Shown piece by piece: positions 6,117-12,783 of a stretch of 12,783 nt of DNA (positions are counted from its first letter, which is position 1; every line of letters begins with the position of its first letter). This stretch comes from CAYLZN01 sp964387935 (GTDB lineage: Bacteria; Acidobacteriota; Vicinamibacteria; Vicinamibacterales; JAFNAJ01). The stretch is from the NCBI GenBank assembly GCA_964387935.1, contig CAYLZN010000146.1, forward strand, positions 1 to 12,783, read 5' to 3'. The notes below the pieces were generated by a model. That model was not told the DNA's origin. It did no database searches and worked only from the letters and a program-made list of their open reading frames with translations. Made by a program: the position numbers and the translations under genes.

Positions 6117-6486
6117 GGTTGCGACGGTCCGGCGGCGCGCCCAATCCGGGCATGGCATCCCAGCGGAGGTGCCATGCCCGCCATGTTCCCAGTCCCCACC
6201 CCACGACACCCAGCCCCCACACGAGCTGCGCGCCGAAGGCTGCCGCCCGCGCGAGCCAGGGTGACGCGAACGCCAGCCCGATACTGAGCGCCCACAACAA
6301 CACCCCGGTCCACCACAGCGTCCCCAGCGCCAGCAACGCCTGGCGAGCATGGAAGCGCACGAAGGCGTGGTGCGGCTCGATCACCAGCATGACCGCGCCG
6401 GTCAGCCACCACCCCGAATACGCCAACATGGCCGCGGCGCGCGGCGAAAGGCCTGTCGCCGTCCGCGACGGGTCGCTCGCGCTCAT
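6100..6486 (-). CDS. DUF4870-like small membrane protein (128 aa)
   Basis: Three hydrophobic segments are visible, at about 17-37, 50-74 and 82-104. Between the first two is the conserved HHAFVRFHARQALL (39-52), typical of DUF4870/Tic20-like small integral membrane proteins, in which a Phe-x-x-Phe-His-Ala-x-Gln-Ala motif precedes helix 2. The function of the family is not established. The ATG at 6486 shares the sequence ATGA with the stop of the VWA gene upstream, and no strong Shine-Dalgarno sequence is present, so translation is probably coupled to that gene. The tail 'GAPPDRRNLSRAS' is polar and likely cytoplasmic. Its 3' end overlaps the FxLYD-like gene by 17 nt. Confidence 0.84.
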   Translation of the reverse strand: MSASDPSRTATGLSPRAAAMLAYSGWWLTGAVMLVIEPHHAFVRFHARQALLALGTLWWTGVLLWALSIGLAFASPWLARAAAFGAQLVWGLGVVGWGLGTWRAWHLRWDAMPGLGAPPDRRNLSRAS

Positions 6487-9038
6487 TTCGCGGGAACATC
6501 CACCTTGTCGAACCTGACCTCGCCGGCGTGCTGCGGAACCCCGGCGATGGCATACGGTGTGGTCACCACGTCCGCACTGGCAACGCCCGCCGCGGGCTCA
6601 CGCACGGTGTACTGCACGATCAGCGTCTCTCCATCGCGCTTGACGTCCACGATCTCGACCCCGTACCCGGCCGTCGGCTTCGACCCCAGGAAGACCGCCA
6701 CGATCATCGTGCTCCCGAAGCTGACCCGCGGCGCCGGCCGTCGCATCGGCAGGCCGCTCCAGAGCGCCTGGAACTCCGCGTCGTTTCGCGCGATGCGCGT
6801 TCCGAAAGTCGTGACTTCGCTCTGCGGGCCCCGCGCCACGTTGACCACCACCTTGCCGGGAGCGGCCGCAGGCGGCGTGGCCGGCCTCTGCTGCGGGGCG
6901 ACGACCCGGACGAGAGCCTCGCGAACCACGGGCTTGCTGCCCGACAGGCGTGACTGGGCTTCCACGCGCAACACGTACTGGTCCCCAGCCACGTCGGCCA
7001 GCGGGATCTGCGCCAGGTAGCCGTACCCGCCGCCGCGCGACCCCTGCAGCTCGTCGCTCGACCGCTGCTCTTCGGTCTTGAACACGATCCTCCCGTCATT
7101 GGCCCGCAGCGTCGTCCGGATGTCCACCTGGTGCGGCGTGGACACCTGGTTGTCGTACACCTCGGTGAACACCCACAGCGTATCGGCCGTCGAGAAGGCC
7201 CGAGCGGCCGTGGGTGGCGTCTTGAGCACGTCCTTCAGTTGCTCGTCCGCCCGCGCGGTTGGCGTCATCACCGCGAAGTTGGAACTGACGACGAGGCCGC
7301 TCATGGAGAACGGCTCCTTCGAGAAATCGGGGACCTCGAGGTCGTAGAACACCGAGCCGATGGCGCCGGACGCCACGGCCCTGGCGCCAACCCTGAGCTG
7401 GTAGCGGCCCGGCGCCAGCGACAGGCGCGACAGCACCCGGAACCCCGCCGCTTCAACGGCCTGGCGCGTCTGCGGTCGCAGTTTCAACTCGATGTTCTGC
7501 CGGTCCCCGCCCTGGATCTTGCCCCTGGCGTCCACGGCCATGAGGGACAGCTCCAGCAGATCCACGAACGTGCCGTCCTTTTCGGTGAACCGGAACCGCT
7601 GGCCGTCCACCAGCGTGGTGACGAGCACCGACTGTTTCGGCGCCTCCCCTTTGAATGGGGCCACGGTCACCGCCATCGTCAGGTCGCCTTCGGGAACCGG
7701 GCTGCTCAGCGCCTCGCGCAGCTCCGGAGAGGTGCCGGCGGTCGCCTCGGTCGGTCGCGCGGCCGCCTTGCCCTTCGGCGCGACATAGCCCTTGCGCGCA
7801 CGGACCTCGACGCCCGGACGGTTGACCTTCACCTCGATCTTGCGGAAGCGGCCGTCCCGACGGTCGTTGGGCGGGTAGTACCCGAGGACGTAGTACGAGC
7901 TGTTCTCACGGACGATGCGAGCGAAGGCTCCGGTGAAGTCGTTCGAGTTGACGGCCGCAAAGCCTCCGGTCTCTTCGGCGAGCACACGCAGACTGTCCTG
8001 GGAGCGTCGGAGTTCGTCGTTGAAGCCCGTCGAACTCAGTTCGAAAGCTGGATCGTCGGGGAACGCTCCGGCCTCGATCGATTCGTCGCCGAGCGTCGTG
8101 AGCCCTCGGGGATCGACGGTGTAGAGCACCACGTTCGACCGCGTCGCGGCCCCGATGGCGTCGCGCACGCTGTCCATCACCGTCGTGGCCTCGCGGTTGT
8201 TGAACACGTCGTAGATGTCGTAGTCGATGCCTTCACTGAAGAGCACCACGGCCTTGCGGCGCCCCCGCACGCCCTCCAGGAACTGGGCGACGTTCCTGAC
8301 CGACTCCAGGGTCGTCCGGGCATTGAAGGCGCGTTCCTGCTCCTCGGGATCCGGCACCCGCTGCGTGGATCCGCTCCTGGGCAGGTCCCGGGAGCGGTAG
8401 TACTCATCGAGCCTGCTCAGGGTGGCGGATCGCAGCTTCCGGCCCATGAACTTGTCCACGGCGCTGATGAGCAGCGGTTTGCTGCTCGTGAAGTCCTGGC
8501 TCGCGTCGGTGCGGCCGCTCAGGTGCACCACGGCCGCCAGGTCGTTGGCCCCCATGGACTCCCGGACGAACTTCGTCGCCGCCCGCTTGACGAGGGTGGA
8601 GCGACCGGGCGCAGTGTGGATGTCGTCCAGCAGGATCACGTAGAGGCGGCCCTCGAAGCGGCCGCTCACCCTGACGTCGGGCTCGATGGGCGTCGGCGAG
8701 AAGAGCGGTTGCTCGGGCTTCGTGATGGGCACGTCCACGAACGCGAAGAGCTCGACCTTCTGCGGCTTGCCCTCCTCGAAGACCTGGAAGTCGTCGCGTG
8801 TCAGCCCGCGGACCGGGTTGCCCTGCGCGTCGGTCACGACGGCGTCCACCTCCACGTAGTCCACCTGGATGCGGAAGGTGACCGGCGGCATCTGTGGGTC
8901 GGGTGACGGTGCCGGGGACGCCTGGGCTGGGGCTGCTGGGGCCGGCGGCGTCCCGGGGCGCGGTTGCGGAGCCTGGGCCGCCAGCGGGCTCCCGACAAGG
9001 GCCGCAGCAGCAAGCACGAACACGAGACCATGTTTCAT
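6483..9038 (-). CDS. Secreted VWFA-related Acidobacterial domain protein with PrcB-like C-terminal domain (851 aa)
   Basis: Signal peptide 1-23 (cleavage after AQA) is followed by a Pro/Ala linker (24-52). Residues 54-103 (FRIQVDYVEVDAVVTD..., GLTRDDFQVFEEGKPQKVEL) are the N-terminal block of TIGR03436. The VWA fold spans about 131-390. Its metal site is degenerate: LLDDIHT replaces the usual DxSxS. It ends with YYVLGYYPPNDRRDGRFRKI (383-402), also typical of the family. Residues 430-725 are beta-rich and unassigned. Residues 726-851 resemble the PrcB C-terminal domain (IVAVFLGSKPTAGYGVEIVD, then a strand and TTPYAIAGVP). Secreted proteins of this type are thought to mediate protein-protein contacts; no partner is known. 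ATG 9038 is chosen for the clean signal peptide and the TATAAT just upstream. Confidence 0.94.
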   Translation of the reverse strand: MKHGLVFVLAAAALVGSPLAAQAPQPRPGTPPAPAAPAQASPAPSPDPQMPPVTFRIQVDYVEVDAVVTDAQGNPVRGLTRDDFQVFEEGKPQKVELFAFVDVPITKPEQPLFSPTPIEPDVRVSGRFEGRLYVILLDDIHTAPGRSTLVKRAATKFVRESMGANDLAAVVHLSGRTDASQDFTSSKPLLISAVDKFMGRKLRSATLSRLDEYYRSRDLPRSGSTQRVPDPEEQERAFNARTTLESVRNVAQFLEGVRGRRKAVVLFSEGIDYDIYDVFNNREATTVMDSVRDAIGAATRSNVVLYTVDPRGLTTLGDESIEAGAFPDDPAFELSSTGFNDELRRSQDSLRVLAEETGGFAAVNSNDFTGAFARIVRENSSYYVLGYYPPNDRRDGRFRKIEVKVNRPGVEVRARKGYVAPKGKAAARPTEATAGTSPELREALSSPVPEGDLTMAVTVAPFKGEAPKQSVLVTTLVDGQRFRFTEKDGTFVDLLELSLMAVDARGKIQGGDRQNIELKLRPQTRQAVEAAGFRVLSRLSLAPGRYQLRVGARAVASGAIGSVFYDLEVPDFSKEPFSMSGLVVSSNFAVMTPTARADEQLKDVLKTPPTAARAFSTADTLWVFTEVYDNQVSTPHQVDIRTTLRANDGRIVFKTEEQRSSDELQGSRGGGYGYLAQIPLADVAGDQYVLRVEAQSRLSGSKPVVREALVRVVAPQQRPATPPAAAPGKVVVNVARGPQSEVTTFGTRIARNDAEFQALWSGLPMRRPAPRVSFGSTMIVAVFLGSKPTAGYGVEIVDVKRDGETLIVQYTVREPAAGVASADVVTTPYAIAGVPQHAGEVRFDKVDVPAK

Positions 9039-9059
9039 CGATGAGTCCCCAATCTGACG

Positions 9060-9065
9060 ATTATA
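9060..9065 (-). promoter_or_regulatory. Predicted -10 box of the VWA gene
   Basis: TATAAT on the minus strand, 21 nt before ATG 9038; no clear -35 box. The predicted leader is about 15 nt and contains a weak GGGGA Shine-Dalgarno-like sequence. Confidence 0.45.
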
Positions 9066-9172
9066 GCGACCACTCCCGGGAACCCCCGCGGCGTGGCGGC
9101 ACGTCTCTCCCTTGGGACGGCGCGGACCGGCGCCTGGCCGCACGAGCGCGGGCATCCGGCTCACGCGAGCGG

Positions 9173-9178
9173 TATACT
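9173..9178 (+). promoter_or_regulatory. Predicted -10 box of the htrA gene
   Basis: TATACT lies about 100 nt before ATG 9280 with no convincing -35 box, possibly indicating an alternative sigma factor or activator. The leader ends with GAGGT (9268-9272), 7 nt before the ATG. It is divergent from the VWA gene promoter, with about 107 nt between the two -10 boxes. The remaining 9066-9279 shows no other gene. Confidence 0.4.
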
Positions 9179-9279
9179 GTGGTGTTATGCGCTCCACCGC
9201 GGCCGCGACGTGGCCAGCGGGGCGGACTCTGGCCCGGCCCACGCCCTGGCACGAGAGCTGACGATTCGAGGTACTGTCC

Positions 9280-10800
9280 ATGTCCACCCGAAAGACGACC
9301 CTGTTCTATGCCGTGCTGATCGCCGTGGCCTCGGCCGCCATCGGCATGGTCATCGCCTCCCGCCTGGACCTGTCACCGGCGTCGTCGGCCCAGTCGATGA
9401 CCGCGCCGGCCATGAACTCGGCTCCCGTCGCCGGCGCGGTGGACGCGCAGACCTTCCGCAACATCGCGCAGGCGCAGACCCCGACGGTGGTCAACATCTC
9501 GACGGAGCGCCGCCAGCGCACGCAGGAGCTGACCGAGTTCTTCGGCGGCGACGAGATGCTCCGACGTTTCTTCGGGCAACCGGGACAGCCGGGCCGTCGG
9601 CAGCCGCCGAGGGAAGAGACGGTCGAGGGCGCCGGCACGGGGTTCGTCATCGACGGCGCCGGCCTCATTCTCACCAACAACCACGTGGTGGAAGGCGCCA
9701 CGCGGATCAGGGTCGGGTTCTTCGGCGACGACGAGGGGCAGTTCTACGAAGCGAAGGTGCTGGGTCGCGATCCGCTCACCGACAGCGCCCTGATCGAACT
9801 CGTGGAGAAACCGGCCCGCTCCCTGTCGGTGGCCAAGTTCGGGGACTCGAACCAGATGCAGCCAGGCGACTGGGTCATGGCCATCGGCAACCCCTTCAAC
9901 CTCGGCCACACCGTCACGGTCGGCATCGTGAGTGCCATCGGCCGGCCCTTTTTCCCGGTCCCCGGGCGCGAGCAGCCGATGATCCAGACCGACGCGGCCA
10001 TCAACCCCGGCAACTCCGGCGGGCCGCTGCTGAACCTCCGGGGCGAGGTCGTGGGCATCAACACCGCCATCATCAGCAACCGCGCCGTCGAGGGCAACAT
10101 GGGCATCGGGTTCGCGGTGCCGATCAACGCGGTCCGTGAACTGCTGCCGCAGCTGCGCCAGGGCAAGGTCACGCGCGGCCGGATCGGCGTGTCACTGGCC
10201 CGCCAGGTCCAGAAGGATGTGTTCGAGCAACTCGGCGTCAAGGACGGTCGTGGGGCGCTGGTGTCGCAGGTCGAACAGGGCGGGCCAGCGGACAAGGCCG
10301 GCGTCAAGCCCGGCGACGTCATCGTCGAGTTCAACGGCCAGCCCGTGAAGGACAACGACGAACTGGTGGATCGCGTGGTCCGGACGCCGCCCGGGACGAC
10401 GGTGCCCCTGAAGGTGCTGCGGGAGAAGGACATCAAGTCGCTCAGCGTGAGAGTGGACGAGCTGGACCTGGAGCAGGAGAGCGCCGAGGAGGAGTCCGAT
10501 GAGGGTGACGTCAGCGCCGGCTTCGGCATGACGCTGCAGGACCTGACCCCGGACATCGCGCGGCAGCTGAACGTGCCCAGCGGCACGAGCGGCGCCGTGA
10601 TCATCGACATCGACCGGCGCGGAGCGGCCGCACGCGCGGGGCTCGCGCCGCGGGACGTGATTCTCTCGGTCAACCGGTCGCCGGTCGCCAGCGCGGCCGA
10701 GGCCAACCGGGCCCTGCAGCGCGTGCAATCCGGCCAGGTGGCGCTGATCCTCGCGCTCCGCAACGGGCAGGAGGTGTTCCTGACCGTGCGCAAGGAATAG
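9280..10800 (+). CDS. htrA: DegP/HtrA (Do) family periplasmic serine protease
   Basis: This is an envelope quality-control protease/chaperone that degrades misfolded proteins. The 506 residues comprise an N-terminal membrane anchor or signal segment (7-26), a trypsin-like domain (about 57-293) and two PDZ domains (about 300-392 and 412-504). The catalytic triad is visible: His135 (LTNNHVVEG), Asp168 (DPLTDSALIEL) and Ser246 (NPGNSGGPLL). The family LA-loop region (TEFFGGDEMLRRFFGQPGQP, 85-104) is present. An acidic linker (DELDLEQESAEEESDEGD, 393-410) joins the PDZ domains and is more charged than usual. The N-terminal segment could be cleaved or retained as an anchor. The start is supported by GAGGT 7 nt upstream. 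midA follows after 16 nt. Confidence 0.96.
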   Translation: MSTRKTTLFYAVLIAVASAAIGMVIASRLDLSPASSAQSMTAPAMNSAPVAGAVDAQTFRNIAQAQTPTVVNISTERRQRTQELTEFFGGDEMLRRFFGQPGQPGRRQPPREETVEGAGTGFVIDGAGLILTNNHVVEGATRIRVGFFGDDEGQFYEAKVLGRDPLTDSALIELVEKPARSLSVAKFGDSNQMQPGDWVMAIGNPFNLGHTVTVGIVSAIGRPFFPVPGREQPMIQTDAAINPGNSGGPLLNLRGEVVGINTAIISNRAVEGNMGIGFAVPINAVRELLPQLRQGKVTRGRIGVSLARQVQKDVFEQLGVKDGRGALVSQVEQGGPADKAGVKPGDVIVEFNGQPVKDNDELVDRVVRTPPGTTVPLKVLREKDIKSLSVRVDELDLEQESAEEESDEGDVSAGFGMTLQDLTPDIARQLNVPSGTSGAVIIDIDRRGAAARAGLAPRDVILSVNRSPVASAAEANRALQRVQSGQVALILALRNGQEVFLTVRKE

Positions 10801-10816
10801 GGCCCCGCGAGGCCTT

Positions 10817-11962
10817 GTGCCCGAGACCGCGCACCACGCGGCCCTCGTCTCGCGCATCCGCGAGAGAGGGCCGCTGACGGTCGCGGCGTTCATGGACGCC
10901 GCACTTCACCATCCGACGCTGGGCTACTACCGCCGCGCGGCGCAGCGCTCGGGCCGCGCCGGCGACTTCTACACCAGCGTCGATGTCGGCCCGATGTTCG
11001 GGCAGATGCTGGCACGTCTCGTGGTGACGACGTGGCAGGCGCTCGGGCGGCCGGCGCCATTCCAGGTCGTCGAAGTCGGCGCCGGCAACGGGCGACTTGC
11101 CCGTGATGTGCTCGATGCGCTGGCCAGGACCGATCCCGGCTGCTACAGGGCGGTCGCGTTCACCCTGGTCGACTCGAGCGTGCCCGCCCGTGACGCGCAC
11201 GCCGCCGCACTTGCCGTCCACGAGGCGCAGGTCCATGGTTCGCTGGGCACCCTGCCGGAAGGCCCCATCGAGGGGCTCGTCTACGCCAACGAGTTGCTCG
11301 ATGCCATGCCCGTGCACCGCGTCAGGGTCACGCCGGACGGGCTGCGGGAGGTCTACGTCGACGAGACCGAGGGACGGCTGCACGTCGTCGAGGGCCTGCC
11401 GTCCACGCCTCGACTGACTGAGCACGTCGCACGCCTCGGCGTTCGCCTCGAGGAGGGAACCGTGGCAGACATCGGCCTCGCCGCGGTGGAGTGGGCAGGC
11501 ATGGCCGCTCGCGCGCTGACGCGTGGATACCTGCTGCTCATCGACTACGGGGATCGGGCTGACCGTCTCTTCGGCGGAGCGCGGCCGCGCGGCACCCTGC
11601 GCGCCTTCCGGCGGCACCTGGTCGATGCCTTGCCAGGGGCCGAGCCGTGGCTGCAGGACCCGGGCGAACAGGACCTCACGGCCAGCGTGGACTTTTCGGC
11701 GATCGAGGACGCTCTGGCCGGTGCGGGGCTGCGTCGGCTTGCGTTCGTCGATCAGACCCGCTTTCTCCTGGCGCTCGGATTCGCCGACGCGATGGCCAGT
11801 CTCGGGAGCGGGCCTTCGACCGACGCCGCCCTGGCGCGCCTCTCCGGACGGACACTCGTCGATCCCGAGGGACTCGGCGGTTCACACAAGGCGTTGCTCG
11901 CCGCAACCACGGCGGCGCCCGGGTTGTCGCTGCCGTTCCAGTCGCCCTGGGCCGCCTCATGA
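10817..11962 (+). CDS. midA: MidA/NDUFAF7-family SAM-dependent methyltransferase (DUF185)
   Basis: The 381-residue length is typical of the family. Visible signatures are GDFYTS (49-54) and FGQMLA (61-66), the SAM-binding VVEVGAGNGRLARDVL (84-99), ANELLDAMPVHRV (157-169), LLLIDYGD (239-246), GTLRAFRRH (259-267) and PGEQDLTASVDF (282-293). The mitochondrial homologue NDUFAF7 methylates an arginine of complex I; the bacterial target is not known. It starts at GTG 10817 with GAGG (10808-10811) 5 nt upstream, 16 nt after htrA. Its stop overlaps the start of the nucleotidyltransferase (ATGA), so the three genes probably form one transcript. No complex I gene is in the window. Confidence 0.94.
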   Translation: MPETAHHAALVSRIRERGPLTVAAFMDAALHHPTLGYYRRAAQRSGRAGDFYTSVDVGPMFGQMLARLVVTTWQALGRPAPFQVVEVGAGNGRLARDVLDALARTDPGCYRAVAFTLVDSSVPARDAHAAALAVHEAQVHGSLGTLPEGPIEGLVYANELLDAMPVHRVRVTPDGLREVYVDETEGRLHVVEGLPSTPRLTEHVARLGVRLEEGTVADIGLAAVEWAGMAARALTRGYLLLIDYGDRADRLFGGARPRGTLRAFRRHLVDALPGAEPWLQDPGEQDLTASVDFSAIEDALAGAGLRRLAFVDQTRFLLALGFADAMASLGSGPSTDAALARLSGRTLVDPEGLGGSHKALLAATTAAPGLSLPFQSPWAAS

Positions 11963-12783
11963 GCGCCCTGCCGCCGGTCCTCGTGTTGACGGCCGGCCTC
12001 GGCACGCGGCTGCGGCCGCTGACCGTGTCCAGGGCCAAGCCGGCCGTTCCCGTGGCCAACGTGCCGCTCATCGTGCGGATTCTGCGCTGGCTGTCGTCGC
12101 AGGGTGCGCTCGATGTCGTGCTGAACCTGCACCATCGTCCCGACACGATCACCCGATGGGTCGGCGACGGTGCGGACCACGGGCTCCGGGTGAGGTACTC
12201 GTGGGAGTCGCCCCAGGTGCTGGGGTCGGCGGGCGGCCCGCGCCAGGCGCTGCCCCTGCTCGCGGCCCCCTGTTTCCTCATCGTCAACGGTGACACGCTG
12301 ACCGACGTGTCGCTGCGCGCCCTGGTCGCGGCGCACCAGGAGTCGTCGGCGTCGATCACGCTCGCCGTCGTGCCGAATACCGAGCCGGATCGCTACGGCG
12401 GCGTGCTGGTGGACGACGAGGGCTGTGTCACCGGGTTCACGCGGCGCGGGTCGCTCGTGCCGTCATGGCATTTCGTCGGCGTGCAGGCGGTCGACGCCCG
12501 GGCATTCGCGTCGCTCGACCCGGGGCGGCCGGCCGAGAGCATCGGGGAGCTCTACCCACGCCTGATGGCGGCCGCCCCGCGCGCGGTTCGTGCCTGGCGC
12601 ACGCAGGGCCTGTTCCTCGACGTCGGAACGCCAGCGGACTACCTGGCCGCCAACCGGTGGCTCGCGACCCGCGAGCGCGTGGCGTTCCCGCTGCTCGGGA
12701 CCGGCCACCGCATTGCGGCCTCGGCAGATATCGGCAGTTCAGTCGTCTGGAACGACGTCACCGTGGGCGAGGGCGCCCGGCTC
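11959..12783 (+). CDS. Sugar-phosphate nucleotidyltransferase (NDP-sugar pyrophosphorylase), 3' end missing
   Basis: The enzyme joins a nucleoside triphosphate to a sugar-1-phosphate to make an activated sugar. The first 275 residues are visible. They include the nucleotide-binding signature TAGLGTRLRPLT (11-22), Lys27 in RAKPAVPV, GSAGG (89-93), the metal site NGDTLTD (110-116), a FVGVQ strand (172-176) and DVGTPADY (221-228). Residues from 252 (AASADIGSSVVWNDVTVGEG) begin a left-handed beta-helix of hexapeptide repeats, which continues beyond the window. The nucleotide and sugar cannot be settled from sequence; mannose-1-phosphate guanylyltransferase and MurU-like proteins are closest in style. 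The ATG overlaps the midA stop (ATGA), implying translational coupling. Confidence 0.94.
   Translation, partial: MSALPPVLVLTAGLGTRLRPLTVSRAKPAVPVANVPLIVRILRWLSSQGALDVVLNLHHRPDTITRWVGDGADHGLRVRYSWESPQVLGSAGGPRQALPLLAAPCFLIVNGDTLTDVSLRALVAAHQESSASITLAVVPNTEPDRYGGVLVDDEGCVTGFTRRGSLVPSWHFVGVQAVDARAFASLDPGRPAESIGELYPRLMAAAPRAVRAWRTQGLFLDVGTPADYLAANRWLATRERVAFPLLGTGHRIAASADIGSSVVWNDVTVGEGARL

Noticed and set aside
7131..8906. A 591-codon forward open frame opposite the VWA gene
   Set aside because: Its composition (Arg, His, Val, Glu) is that of an antisense shadow. The minus-strand frame has a signal peptide and recognisable domains.
1..12783. CRISPR arrays, tRNA or rRNA genes, insertion sequences, phage or defence-island genes
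   Set aside because: I saw no periodic repeats, transposase or integrase motifs, or conserved RNA gene sequences by eye. Gene content and composition look uniform and chromosomal.

Overview
The window is about 12.8 kb of high-GC DNA with densely packed genes. It looks like a metagenomic contig from Acidobacteriota, quite possibly class Vicinamibacteria. The strongest taxonomic pointer is the long minus-strand gene at 6483-9038. It carries the 'VWFA-related Acidobacterial domain' layout (TIGR03436), a family named for that phylum. The class-level placement is inference. No phage, insertion sequence, CRISPR array, tRNA or rRNA is visible. The left end is not biological: positions 1-46 are a C-rich run followed by Illumina TruSeq Read 1 adapter, so genuine genome sequence starts at 47.

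Layout. At 47-127 (-) is the first 27 codons of a DUF456-type membrane protein, cut off by the adapter. At 448-693 (+) is a small unknown protein with a near-ideal Shine-Dalgarno sequence. At 740-1165 (+) is a DUF6941-like protein. It converges on and overlaps dut (1147-1596, -), which follows 4 nt after a Tat-exported glycosylasparaginase-type hydrolase (1601-2728, -). A divergent promoter region (2729-2917) separates that pair from an alpha-glucan phosphorylase (2918-5074, +). Next are a CxxC/CxxC zinc-ribbon protein of unknown function (5152-5610, +), with an inverted repeat inside its promoter, and a secreted FxLYD-like protein (5676-6116, +). The latter converges on a minus-strand pair: an 851-residue secreted VWA protein with a PrcB-like C-terminal domain, and a DUF4870-like three-helix membrane protein joined to it by an ATGA overlap. 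Divergent from that pair is a forward cluster of a DegP/HtrA protease (9280-10800), a MidA-family methyltransferase (10817-11962) and a sugar-phosphate nucleotidyltransferase (11959 to the window end).

How the genes fit together. Most encode housekeeping or envelope functions: nucleotide-pool sanitation (dut), storage-glucan breakdown (glgP), periplasmic protein quality control (HtrA) and NDP-sugar synthesis. The htrA-midA-nucleotidyltransferase spacings (16 nt, then a 4-nt overlap) suggest one transcript. So do asparaginase-dut and VWA-DUF4870. I see no clear new multi-gene system.

The most interesting signals are: (1) a split between genes whose -10 box lies only 6-11 nt before the start codon with no Shine-Dalgarno, suggesting leaderless or near-leaderless mRNAs, and genes with longer leaders and clear Shine-Dalgarno sequences; (2) the VWFA-PrcB fusion with its coupled membrane partner; (3) the zinc-ribbon gene with a perfect 6-bp inverted repeat in its promoter; (4) the adapter at the contig end.
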